Source of the DNA: Ligilactobacillus faecis
GTDB taxonomy: Bacteria; Bacillota; Bacilli; Lactobacillales; Lactobacillaceae
NCBI RefSeq assembly: GCF_029889745.1
Contig: NZ_CP123639.1
Coordinates: forward strand, 62,001 to 126,000
Reading direction: 5' to 3'
Length of the DNA: 64,000 bases
A model generated the notes under the pieces. The model was not told the DNA's origin. It searched no databases and worked only from the letters and a program-made list of their open reading frames with translations. How positions within the stretch are numbered: position 1 is the first letter of the stretch; each line of letters opens with the position of its first letter. Positions 51,288-60,359 of the stretch are shown piece by piece. A program made the translations under genes and the position numbers.

Positions 51288-52688
51288 TTATTTGATCAAT
51301 TCGTAGATCGCTTGGGCATAGATCGCCGTTGCTTTAACAAGATCATCGACTGGAATAAATTCATTTGCTTGGTGCATCGTATCTGGTACACCTGGGAACA
51401 TCGCTCCAAAGGCAACACCACGTTCCATCAAACGACCATAAGTCCCCCCACCAACAACTTTACCGCTTGCTGGCTCGCCAGTCTGTTCTTGATATACATC
51501 AAGTAAAGTTTTGACCATTGGATCTTCTGGGGAAACATAATGTGGCACTTGTAATTTTCCACTGCGTTTTACGGTGATATCTAAAGGTGTAGCTGCTTTT
51601 TCTAAGCCATTTTTGATATCAGTTTCATCCATTCCCTTTGGAAAACGGAAGTTCAAGGTGATCTGACCACCTTTACCAGCTTCAAAATTATAGATCCCAG
51701 AGTTCATCGTCAGATCGCCCATGATCTCATCAGTATAAGCGATCCCAAATTTTTCCATCCGTGAATCACGATGTAAATAATCTGCTGTAAAGTTGATAAA
51801 TGCAGCAGCAGCGCCACCAAAAGCAAATTGTTGTAAAAAGGTTGCCATATAAGTAGCTGCGTTTTCACCATTACGTGGTTCTTGCGCATGTGCTGCCTTT
51901 CCAATGATATGCAAATAAAGCGCGTCACCTTTGCGATAAGCTGTCCCTGTGATCGGATTAGCTGCCACAAAAGCATCAAATGCTTGTAAGATCTCTTTAT
52001 CTTGCGTTGTTTTTAAATAGACTTCTGCATCGCGTGGGACCATGTTTTCACGTAGACCAGCATCAAAACTCAATAGTTCGACTTGTCCTCCGTTTGTCCC
52101 TGCAACTTCAGCGATAAAGCTGACATTTCCCTTTTCACCATTGATGATCGGGAAAAAAGCATCAGGTGAGAAGCCAAAATCTGGCTGGGGCATCTTTTCA
52201 AAATAATGAGTCATCCCACGCCATTGACTTTCTTCATCTGTTCCTAAAATGAAACGAACTTTCTTTGAAACAGGTAAGCCAGACTCTTTTACGATCTTTA
52301 AAGCATAGTAAGCTGCCATACTTGGACCTTTGTCATCAGAAGCGCCCCGCGCATATAAACGTCCATCTTTAATGACTGGTTTGAAAGGATCTGTATTCCA
52401 GCCTGCACCAGCAGGCATTACATCCACATGAGCTAAGATCCCTAAAGTTTCATCACCAGCACCGTATTCGATATGTCCAGCTAAGCCATCAAGCTCAAGC
52501 GTTTCAAATCCATCCCGCTTTGCGATCTCTAAAAATTTATCTAAAGCTTCTTTTGGTCCTGGACCAAGTGGTGCTTCTGCTGTTTTGTTTGCTTCGTCTC
52601 GAACGCTTTCGATCTCGAGCATTGTTTTTAAATCTGCGAGCAAATCTTCTTTATGCTTATTTGCTTCGGCTTGCCAATTGATTGCCAT
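51288..52688 (-). CDS. pepV: Dipeptidase PepV (M20 family)
   Basis: A protein of 466 residues, typical of lactobacillar PepV. Metal ligands are seen in LGILAHVDVMPAG, GASDDKGPSMAAYY and LGTDEESQW (with the catalytic Glu pair), and a late His in PDTMHQANEFIP. The catalytic domain is split by a lid domain. It hydrolyses dipeptides released by the oligopeptide uptake and peptidase system. It is monocistronic. Confidence 0.96.
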   Translation of the reverse strand: MAINWQAEANKHKEDLLADLKTMLEIESVRDEANKTAEAPLGPGPKEALDKFLEIAKRDGFETLELDGLAGHIEYGAGDETLGILAHVDVMPAGAGWNTDPFKPVIKDGRLYARGASDDKGPSMAAYYALKIVKESGLPVSKKVRFILGTDEESQWRGMTHYFEKMPQPDFGFSPDAFFPIINGEKGNVSFIAEVAGTNGGQVELLSFDAGLRENMVPRDAEVYLKTTQDKEILQAFDAFVAANPITGTAYRKGDALYLHIIGKAAHAQEPRNGENAATYMATFLQQFAFGGAAAAFINFTADYLHRDSRMEKFGIAYTDEIMGDLTMNSGIYNFEAGKGGQITLNFRFPKGMDETDIKNGLEKAATPLDITVKRSGKLQVPHYVSPEDPMVKTLLDVYQEQTGEPASGKVVGGGTYGRLMERGVAFGAMFPGVPDTMHQANEFIPVDDLVKATAIYAQAIYELIK

Positions 52689-52872
52689 AAAAAAACCACC
52701 TTTACTTTTCTATACGGTCATATTCTATTTTAGCATATTTTTCTTTAGAACTCTTTGCTCACCTTATCACTTAACTATATAACGACTGCTTTCTTTGTTA
52801 CAATCAAGATATAGCAAAAAAGAAAGGTGTTGACAACGGCTGCTTATCATTGAGAACCCAGCCCACAAAGCA

Positions 52873-53718
52873 ATGAAATACATTACAGAAAAGATCCTAG
52901 ACCAAGTTATTTGTAAACGTCCTTTAAATAGTCACAAAGGTGATTATGGTAAGATCTTATTGATCGCCGGTTCAAGTCAAATGGGAGGCGCAGCTCTAAT
53001 GGCAACTAGTGCTACAGTTCACAGTGGCGCTGGCTTAGTAACATGCGCGACTTCAGCTACAAACAAAACTGCTTTACATACCTTGATCCCAGAAGCGATG
53101 TTTCTTGATTATACTGATCAAGCTGCTTTAGTTGAAAAGATCTCAAGCGCTGATGTGATCGTTGTAGGTCCTGGCTTAGCTCAAAGTCAAACAACGATTG
53201 AGATCTTAGAACTTCTCTTTTTGGAGATCCGACCAACAACAGCGCTTATCATTGATGGAACTGCACTCACACTTCTCGCTAAATATCCAAAATTACAGAC
53301 TCAATTACCAAAATGTCCTCTGATTTTAACACCACACCAAATGGAATGGCAACGTCTTTCACAGATCAAGATCACAGACCAAAAAGATCCTACCAAAAAT
53401 CAAACTGTCCAACAAAAATTACACGCTACTGTCGTTTTAAAAAAATTCCAAAGTGAGATCTATCACCAAAATGGCACGATCTCACAGCTAACGATCGGCG
53501 GTCCCTACATGGCGACTGGCGGAATGGGAGATACTTTAACGGGGGTCATCGCAGCTTTTCTTGGGCAATTCAAACAAGTCGAGCGCTCATTAGCGCTAGA
53601 AGCAGCAGTCTATCTCCATAGTGCTGTAGCTAGCGAACTTGCGCAAACACGCTATGTCGTCTTACCAACGATCCTAAGTTCCCAGATCCCTTTTTTTATG
53701 GCACGATATTCAAAATAA
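52873..53718 (+). CDS. nnrD: ADP-dependent NAD(P)H-hydrate dehydratase
   Basis: A protein of 281 residues, ribokinase-like. SHKGDYGKILLIAGSSQMGGA (about 21-41) and the anion hole MATGGMGDTLTGVIAAFLGQ near the C-terminus are the family signatures. It repairs hydrated NADH and NADPH. The N-terminus (MKYITEKILDQVICKRPLNSH) fits the family, yet no Shine-Dalgarno lies before this ATG; GAAAGGTG is about 44 nt upstream, where a CTG at 52840 is the nearest in-frame candidate. The partner epimerase domain is not fused. It converges on rsuA with 5 bp between stop codons. Confidence 0.92.
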   Translation: MKYITEKILDQVICKRPLNSHKGDYGKILLIAGSSQMGGAALMATSATVHSGAGLVTCATSATNKTALHTLIPEAMFLDYTDQAALVEKISSADVIVVGPGLAQSQTTIEILELLFLEIRPTTALIIDGTALTLLAKYPKLQTQLPKCPLILTPHQMEWQRLSQIKITDQKDPTKNQTVQQKLHATVVLKKFQSEIYHQNGTISQLTIGGPYMATGGMGDTLTGVIAAFLGQFKQVERSLALEAAVYLHSAVASELAQTRYVVLPTILSSQIPFFMARYSK

Positions 53719-53723
53719 CTAAC

Positions 53724-54443
53724 TTATTTTTGTTTCAAGCTGGCCAATTCTTGTGGCGTCAAGGCCCGATATTGACCAGCTTTTAATTTCTCATCTAAGC
53801 TTAAAGTCCCCATTTTTAAACGTTTCAATTCTAAAACATGAAGCCCTACAGCTGCAAACATTCGCTTGACTTGATGATATTTACCTTCAGTGATCGTGAT
53901 CTCTACTAGACTTTCAGCTTGATCGTGATCATAAGAAAGGATCTTTAACTGCGCTGGTTTCGTTACCTCGCCATTTTTTAATGTGAGCGGTGCTTTGAAA
54001 GTTGCGATCGTTTCTTCAGTCGCGATCCCTGCTAGCTTAGCGCGGTAAGTTTTAGCAACATGCTTTTTAGGAGCTAAAAGCTCATGGGCCAAGGCACCGT
54101 CATTTGTAACAAGCATAAGTCCAGTCGTATCTTTATCTAAGCGTCCCACTGGAAAAAGATCTGGTCTTTGATCGCTAGGAGTTAATAGCTCGATGATCGT
54201 TTTTTGCGCTTTATCAACAGTTGCTGATAAAACACCTTGAGGCTTGTTGAACATATAGTAGTAATATGTTTGATAACGCAATGGTTTTCCCGCATAACAG
54301 ACCTCTACTTCAGTCGGTTCGATCTGCTTTTTTCCATCAACTATGCACTTGCCATCGACTGTGATCTGCTTTTTTTTCAAAAGCCTTTTAACTTCTGAAC
54401 GCGTTCCTAAGCCGACCTCAGCCAAATATTTATCTAATCTCAT
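53724..54443 (-). CDS. rsuA: 16S rRNA pseudouridine-516 synthase family protein
   Basis: A protein of 239 residues: N-terminal S4 RNA-binding domain (MRLDKYLAEVGLGTRSEVKRLLKK) followed by an RsuA/RluB-type synthase domain. The catalytic Asp is in VGRLDKDTTGLMLVTNDG. It lies 10 bp after the flippase gene in the same direction, a pairing commonly seen in lactobacilli. Confidence 0.92.
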   Translation of the reverse strand: MRLDKYLAEVGLGTRSEVKRLLKKKQITVDGKCIVDGKKQIEPTEVEVCYAGKPLRYQTYYYYMFNKPQGVLSATVDKAQKTIIELLTPSDQRPDLFPVGRLDKDTTGLMLVTNDGALAHELLAPKKHVAKTYRAKLAGIATEETIATFKAPLTLKNGEVTKPAQLKILSYDHDQAESLVEITITEGKYHQVKRMFAAVGLHVLELKRLKMGTLSLDEKLKAGQYRALTPQELASLKQK

Positions 54444-54453
54444 TTTTATTTCC

Positions 54454-56076
54454 TCACCGTAAACGTAATTTTATCAATCTCGTCAGTTTATGGGCAACAT
54501 TTTCCCCTAAGATCTGTTGGAGCAACCGACTCTTCAAACATAAGCCCAAATATAAATAGCCGCCAACTCCTGCACAAAGACACAATTCTACTAAAGCTAA
54601 GATCCGACTATTTCCCGGGAAAATCAGCTGCCACCCCCAAGTCAAACATAAGACAATAACAAACATCAAAAGTGCATAACTTAATAGTCGATTGAAATTT
54701 TGCTGTAATTTTGCGGTTGGTAGATCATATTTATAGTATAAAAAGCGTAACATCAAATAACTTGCAATGATCATCGCGATCCCAGTTGCAACGATCGGTC
54801 CAAAAACATGAAGCCAAGCTGTCAACGGATACTGTAAGATGAGTTTTAGCAATAAGCCTATGGCAGTATATTTGATCGCTTGTTTATTTTCATAGATCCC
54901 TTGTAATAGAGAACCTAGCACATTAAATAACCCCATGGCGATCGTCATATAAGCTGAAACAGCTAAGACATAGATCCCTGTTTGATCATAGCCATAAAAA
55001 ACAAGATATAACGGACGACTAACTGCTGCCATCCCTAAAACCGCTGGAAGCATCACAAAAAAAAGTAGCTCTAAGGCACCTAAAAGTTGCTCCTGTGTCA
55101 ATTCACGTTCACCTTTAGTAACTGCTTCACTCAATAACGGGATCGCTGTTGTTGCCATCGCCGTGGATAATGCTACAACGATCATGATCAATTTGTTTGC
55201 ATTACCTGCAAACAAAGCATATAACCCATTGATCGTTTCATAACTATACGAAGTTACTTGCTTCAAGATCACAGGGAAGCTAAATTGATCGACTAAATTG
55301 AACATCGTCATCGCACAAGCGATAAAAATAAACGGCAACGCTTGGTATAGTACTTCTTTTAATAATGTTTGATCTGAGATCTGTAATTTATTTGCACTTT
55401 GTTGCTCTAACTGAACTAACTTAGGTCGCTTTTTCAAATAGTAAATGATGAGCAGTAATGTGCCCCCGATCGCTCCTATAAAAGCAGCAAACGTTGACTG
55501 CCAAACACCTGCTTCATATGAACGACCTAAAACTTTGACGGTAATAAACGTTGCTCCTAACATATAAATGATCCGCACTAACTGCTCAATCAATTGAGAT
55601 AGAGCTGAAGGTGCCATATCTTGAAAACCTTGGAAATATCCCCGTAAAAGACTCATCGAAGGGATCACTAAAAGTGCGATCGAAAGTGAGCGGTAGATTG
55701 GAACGACTTTTAGATCCCCTTGCGAAATATATGGAGCGATCCACCAAAAAACAAGTGTACATAGCGCGCCTACTAAAAAAAGCGTTACTAAACTCGCCTT
55801 AAAAAGTCTTTTTGAGACTTGATACTCATTTCTCGAGTTGTAGTGGGCAACTTGCTTAGCAACAGCTGATGGGATCCCCGAGATCGCGATCATTAGAAAA
55901 ATACTATAGACTGTGTAGCCTTTAGTATAGAGCGCATTAGCTTGGAGCTTATCTGCTCCAAACCAACTATACCAAGGAATGATATAGATCGCTCCTAAGA
56001 CTCTTGAGATAATGCTTCCTGCTGTCATCCAAGCTGAGCCTTTCAACATCTTAGACTTCATCGTCTGCTCGCTCAT
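54454..56076 (-). CDS. Polysaccharide/lipid flippase (PST/MATE-like, YtgP/SpoVB type)
   Basis: A protein of 540 residues with about 14 transmembrane helices. GSAWMTAGSIISRVLGAIYIIPWYSWFG at the N-terminus is typical of SpoVB/YtgP-type exporters of the MOP superfamily, some of which act as lipid II flippases. It presumably moves a lipid-linked cell-wall precursor. Whether it is the main lipid II flippase cannot be told here. Confidence 0.88.
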   Translation of the reverse strand: MSEQTMKSKMLKGSAWMTAGSIISRVLGAIYIIPWYSWFGADKLQANALYTKGYTVYSIFLMIAISGIPSAVAKQVAHYNSRNEYQVSKRLFKASLVTLFLVGALCTLVFWWIAPYISQGDLKVVPIYRSLSIALLVIPSMSLLRGYFQGFQDMAPSALSQLIEQLVRIIYMLGATFITVKVLGRSYEAGVWQSTFAAFIGAIGGTLLLIIYYLKKRPKLVQLEQQSANKLQISDQTLLKEVLYQALPFIFIACAMTMFNLVDQFSFPVILKQVTSYSYETINGLYALFAGNANKLIMIVVALSTAMATTAIPLLSEAVTKGERELTQEQLLGALELLFFVMLPAVLGMAAVSRPLYLVFYGYDQTGIYVLAVSAYMTIAMGLFNVLGSLLQGIYENKQAIKYTAIGLLLKLILQYPLTAWLHVFGPIVATGIAMIIASYLMLRFLYYKYDLPTAKLQQNFNRLLSYALLMFVIVLCLTWGWQLIFPGNSRILALVELCLCAGVGGYLYLGLCLKSRLLQQILGENVAHKLTRLIKLRLR

Positions 56077-56119
56077 TATTTTACCTCACATCATAATTAT
56101 TTATGCTTTAATTTTACCA

Positions 56120-56150
56120 AAAAAGCCTAGGGTCTTCTATCTCCCTAGAC
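56120..56150 (-). terminator. Terminator of the amino-acid permease gene
   Basis: On the minus strand CTAGGG pairs with CCCTAG across a 10-nt loop, followed by GC and six T. Confidence 0.8.
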
Positions 56151-56159
56151 TTGATCATT

Positions 56160-57497
56160 TTATTCTGTTTTTGCGATAAATTTTGAAGTGATGAACAAGA
56201 TCACAAACCAGATGATCGCAAAGATAAGCGAAGTCAAAGTACTCTTATCAAAAGCAAGTAAGATCAAGACACCACCAAAAAAGATGATCGTCAAAAAGTT
56301 AGTGAATGGGTAAAGTGGCATTGGAAAGACTTTACTTACTTTTTGTGTTTGTTGGCGATATTTATAATGACACCATACTAAAATGATCCAGACAAAAACA
56401 AAACTAACTGTTGAAACACCAGAAATGATATCAAAAATACTGCTTGGTAATACATAGTTCAAGATCACGATAACAAATAAGATCGATGAGGAAAAAACAA
56501 GTGAACTCACCGGAACGTTCCGATTGCTTACTTTAGCCATCCGCTTAGGAGCTTGGCCACTATTAGCTAAAACAAAAAGAGTTCGACTTGTACTAAAGAT
56601 CGCACTATTACATGCCGATAGGGCTGCTGTTAAAACAACAAAGTTGATCACGGCAGCGGCGATCTTGATCCCGATCCCAGAAAAGACTTGGACAAAAGGA
56701 CTGGAAGTCGTTGCGATCTCATTCCACGGGTAGATACACATCAAAACAAACATCGAACCGATATAGAAAAGACCGATCCGTAGTGGCAACGTATTGATCG
56801 CCTTTGGAAGATCACTTTCTGGATCAGCTGTTTCCCCAGAGGTCAGCCCAACCATTTCGATCCCTGTAAATGCAAAAATGACCATCGGAAAGGCTGCTAA
56901 TAACCCGGAAAATCCTTTGGGAAATAGTCCACCATATTCGACAAGATTGCTCAATTGGACTTGATGTCCTCCCACGTTAGCCGATGTAACTAATAAAACT
57001 AGCCCCGTTACGATCAAAGCAATGATCGCCATGACTTTGATACTTGAGAACCATGCCTCAAGTTCACCAAAAACACCAACACTGAGCAGATTAAAAGCTA
57101 ACAAGATCAAAATGATCACTAAAGCTGTGAGCCACTGTGGAATATTAGGAAACCAATAGCGAATATAGATCCCGCTTGCCGTTAGATCTGCCATAGCCAA
57201 ACTTTCCCAACAAAGCCAATAAGTCCAGCCCACAACAAACTCCCATTTGACTCCAAGATATTCACGTACAAATTCAATAAACGATGACTTCGAAGTGTCT
57301 GATAAGATCAATTCACCGATCGCACGCATCATCAAAAAACAAAAAATACCAGCTACTAAATAGGCAATAATAATGGCTGGACCTGCTTTTTGGATCGCAC
57401 TTCCAGAACCAAGAAATAACCCTGTCCCGATCGCCCCCCCGATCGCGATCATCTGAACATGCCGATGAGTTAGGGCGCGAGATAGTTCGTTTTTCAT
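56160..57497 (-). CDS. AAT-family amino-acid permease (CycA/AapA-like)
   Basis: About 445 residues from the ATG at 57497 (AGAGGG upstream; a GTG 12 nt earlier is also open). The family signature IAIGGAIGTGLFLGSGSAIQKAGP opens helix 1, and 12 helices follow. The subfamily includes D-Ser/D-Ala/Gly, proline and aromatic amino-acid transporters; WEFVVGWTYWLCWESLAMADLTASGIY suggests the CycA/AapA side, with modest confidence. It is monocistronic. Confidence 0.88.
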   Translation of the reverse strand: MKNELSRALTHRHVQMIAIGGAIGTGLFLGSGSAIQKAGPAIIIAYLVAGIFCFLMMRAIGELILSDTSKSSFIEFVREYLGVKWEFVVGWTYWLCWESLAMADLTASGIYIRYWFPNIPQWLTALVIILILLAFNLLSVGVFGELEAWFSSIKVMAIIALIVTGLVLLVTSANVGGHQVQLSNLVEYGGLFPKGFSGLLAAFPMVIFAFTGIEMVGLTSGETADPESDLPKAINTLPLRIGLFYIGSMFVLMCIYPWNEIATTSSPFVQVFSGIGIKIAAAVINFVVLTAALSACNSAIFSTSRTLFVLANSGQAPKRMAKVSNRNVPVSSLVFSSSILFVIVILNYVLPSSIFDIISGVSTVSFVFVWIILVWCHYKYRQQTQKVSKVFPMPLYPFTNFLTIIFFGGVLILLAFDKSTLTSLIFAIIWFVILFITSKFIAKTE

Positions 57498-57593
57498 GCC
57501 AGTATACACCCTCTCTAAATTTAAATGTTCCTTTTTTTAACAAAATAAAGAATTATCTCTTATTTTATCGAATTTCACCTAAATTCGCAATTA

Positions 57594-57627
57594 CAAAAAA
57601 AATACAGGTATACGCGATACCTGTATT
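57594..57627 (-). terminator. Terminator of leuS
   Basis: On the minus strand ATACAGGTA pairs with TACCTGTAT across a 7-nt loop and is followed by eight T. Confidence 0.88.
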
Positions 57628-57634
57628 TTAGTTC

Positions 57635-60049
57635 TTAATTTGCTACGATATTGATCAATTTCCCTGGAACAGCGATCACGCGCCGAAGCGTCTTTCCTGC
57701 AAGTTCTTCTTTGACCTTTTCATCGTTTAACGCTATTTCTTCAAGTTGTTCTTTTGTAGCATCGCGAGAAACATTTAATCTCTGACGGATCTTTCCGTTG
57801 ATCTGAACTACGATCTCTACTGTATCTTCAACAAGTTTCGTTTCGTCATATGTTGGCCAACTAGCATACGCTAAACTTTCTTCATGTCCCAGTTGGTTCC
57901 AAAGTTCTTCCGCCATATGTGGCGTGATCGGAGCCAGTAATTTGACTAGTCCTTCAACATATTCAAGCGGTAGTGCTTCAGCTTTGTAAAATTCATTTAC
58001 TAAGACCATCAATTGTGAGATCGCTGTATTAAAGTGGAGCTTTTCGTAATCTTCAGTTACCTTCTTGACAGTTTGATTATAAACAAGATCAAGATCACCG
58101 TCATTGATAGTTGTGATCCGATCACGTAAATGTCCCTCTTCGTCAATGATCAGATTCCAAACGCGATTTACAAATTTGTTGGCCCCATTTAGTCCGTCTT
58201 CACTCCAAGCGATCGAAGCATCAAGTGGCCCCATAAACATTTCATAAAGACGTAAAGTATCTGCGCCATATTCTTCGACGATATCGTCTGGATTAACAAC
58301 ATTCCCTTTAGATTTAGACATCTTTTCATGGTTATTTCCAAGGATCATTCCTTGGTTGACCAATTTTTGGAATGGTTCTTTCGTTGGCACGACCCCAAGA
58401 TCATAAAGGAATTTATGCCAGAAGCGAGCATACAATAGGTGTAACACAGCATGTTCTGCCCCACCAACGTATAGATCGACTGGTAACCACTCTTTTAATT
58501 TTTCTGGATCAGCGATGACATCTTTATTATGTGGATCAATGTAACGCAAGAAGTACCATGAACTTCCTGCCCATTGTGGCATAGTGTTAGTTTCTCGCCG
58601 ACCTTTACGGCCATTTTCATCAACGACATTGACCCAGTCTTCTAGGTTAGCCAAAGGACTTTCTCCAGTTCCAGAAGGTTTGATGTCATTTGATTTTGGC
58701 AAAAGAAGTGGTAATTCATCTTCTGGAACAAGTGTTGTTTCGCCATCTTCCCAATGAATGACTGGGATCGGTTCGCCCCAATAACGTTGACGTGAGAAAG
58801 TCCAATCTCGGAGACGATAATTGACTTTCTTATCGCCAACATGATGCTCTTTTAACCACTCGATCATCAATTCGATAGCTTTTTCTTTATCTTCTAATCC
58901 ATCTAAAAAGCCTGAATTGATATATTTTCCTTCACCAGTATACGCTTCTTTTGTGATATCGCCCCCAGCGATCACTTGGATCATTGGGATATCATATTTT
59001 TTAGCAAATTCCCAGTCACGAGGATCATGAGCTGCTGAGACCATGACTGCACCAGTACCATAAGAAGCTAAAACATAATCTGCGATCCAGATCGGAACTT
59101 TAGCGCCATTAACTGGATCGATCGCATAACTTCCTGTAAAGACACCTGTTTTATCTTTAGCCAGATCTGTGCGTTCAAGATCTGATTTATGAGAAACTTC
59201 TTCTAAGTATTTTTCAACAGCTTCTTTTTGGTCAGCTGTTGTTAAAGTTTCAACTAATTCATGTTCTGGTGCGATCGTGATCGCTGATGTTCCAAAGAGT
59301 GTATCTGGACGCGTGGTAAAGACTTCAATTTCAGCCTCTTTATCAGCTACTTTAAAATCGATCGTTGCCCCAACAGAGCGTCCGATCCAATTTTTTTGTT
59401 GTTCTTTGATCGCTTCAGGCCAGTCTAGATCATCAAGATCATCGATCAGACGATCTGCATAAGCTGTGATCTTTAAGACCCATTGGCGCATTGGCTTGCG
59501 AATAACTGGGAATCCACCGCGTTCTGTCTTTCCATCGATAACTTCTTCGTTGGCAACAACTGTGCCAAGATCTGGACTCCAGTTGACTGGGATCTCAGCT
59601 TCATAAGCTAGACCACGTTTGTAAAGTTGTTCAAAGATCCATTGAGTCCATTTGTAATATGCAGGATCGGTCGTATTTACTTCACGATCCCAGTCGTATG
59701 AAAGCCCTAAAGATTTGATCTGACGTCTAAAGTTATTGATATTTTTCTTTGTAAATTCACGCGGGGAATTTCCTGTCTTTAGCGCATATTGCTCAGCAGG
59801 TAGCCCAAAAGCATCCCAGCCCATTGGATGTAAAACATTATAACCTTGCATCCGCTTCATCCGTGAGATAATGTCTGTTGCAGTATAGCCTTCCGGATGC
59901 CCAACGTGTAAGCCTTGGCCAGATGGATATGGAAACATATCTAAAGCATAGTAATTCTTTTTAGCTTTATCTTCTGTTGTTTTGAAAGTTTTATGCTCAT
60001 CCCAGTAGCGTTGCCACTTAGATTCAATTTTTTTGTGATCGTAAGCCAT
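57635..60049 (-). CDS. leuS: Leucyl-tRNA synthetase
   Basis: A protein of 804 residues, the bacterial type. The HIGH-like motif lies in [16 protein letters not shown] and KMSKS in [12 protein letters not shown]. The CP1 editing domain sits between them ([22 protein letters not shown]), and the anticodon and C-terminal domains are intact. It charges leucine to tRNA-Leu, one isoacceptor of which is encoded at 50275-50359. Expression is controlled by a T-box leader. Confidence 0.98.
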   Translation of the reverse strand: MAYDHKKIESKWQRYWDEHKTFKTTEDKAKKNYYALDMFPYPSGQGLHVGHPEGYTATDIISRMKRMQGYNVLHPMGWDAFGLPAEQYALKTGNSPREFTKKNINNFRRQIKSLGLSYDWDREVNTTDPAYYKWTQWIFEQLYKRGLAYEAEIPVNWSPDLGTVVANEEVIDGKTERGGFPVIRKPMRQWVLKITAYADRLIDDLDDLDWPEAIKEQQKNWIGRSVGATIDFKVADKEAEIEVFTTRPDTLFGTSAITIAPEHELVETLTTADQKEAVEKYLEEVSHKSDLERTDLAKDKTGVFTGSYAIDPVNGAKVPIWIADYVLASYGTGAVMVSAAHDPRDWEFAKKYDIPMIQVIAGGDITKEAYTGEGKYINSGFLDGLEDKEKAIELMIEWLKEHHVGDKKVNYRLRDWTFSRQRYWGEPIPVIHWEDGETTLVPEDELPLLLPKSNDIKPSGTGESPLANLEDWVNVVDENGRKGRRETNTMPQWAGSSWYFLRYIDPHNKDVIADPEKLKEWLPVDLYVGGAEHAVLHLLYARFWHKFLYDLGVVPTKEPFQKLVNQGMILGNNHEKMSKSKGNVVNPDDIVEEYGADTLRLYEMFMGPLDASIAWSEDGLNGANKFVNRVWNLIIDEEGHLRDRITTINDGDLDLVYNQTVKKVTEDYEKLHFNTAISQLMVLVNEFYKAEALPLEYVEGLVKLLAPITPHMAEELWNQLGHEESLAYASWPTYDETKLVEDTVEIVVQINGKIRQRLNVSRDATKEQLEEIALNDEKVKEELAGKTLRRVIAVPGKLINIVAN

Positions 60050-60079
60050 ATTGAAAAAAGATCCTTTCTTGAAAATAAA

Positions 60080-60345
60080 AAAACCTATACGAGAAATAAA
60101 TTCTCATATAGGACGAAAAATTCCGCGGTACCACCCATTATTCCAACAATCATGTTGACTCTTATCTTCGTAACGTGAAGTCCCGTCTCTGCCTACTTGC
60201 ATTTCACCAGAAAACTCAAAGGTGAGTTCAAAAAGAAAAGTTACATGCTCACAGCACCGCATGCTCTCTTAAAAACTTTAGCTTTCCTACTATTCCTTCT
60301 CAGCGTTCTAATATTTAACTCTTATACTAGCAAAACAGACTCACT
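60080..60345 (-). promoter_or_regulatory. T-box riboswitch of leuS
   Basis: On the minus strand the core T-box GGGTGGTACCGCGGAA (60121-60136) is followed by a terminator hairpin CCTATA...TATAGG with T7 (60078-60112). Upstream lie stem-I-like elements (AGAGAGCA, GGTGCTGTGAGC, CTGGTGAAATG). A CTC at 60224-60226 in GAACTCACC is a candidate leucine specifier, but I could not verify its place in the loop. Uncharged tRNA-Leu would stabilise the antiterminator and switch leuS on. Confidence 0.93.
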
Positions 60346-60359
60346 AATTCAAGTAGATT

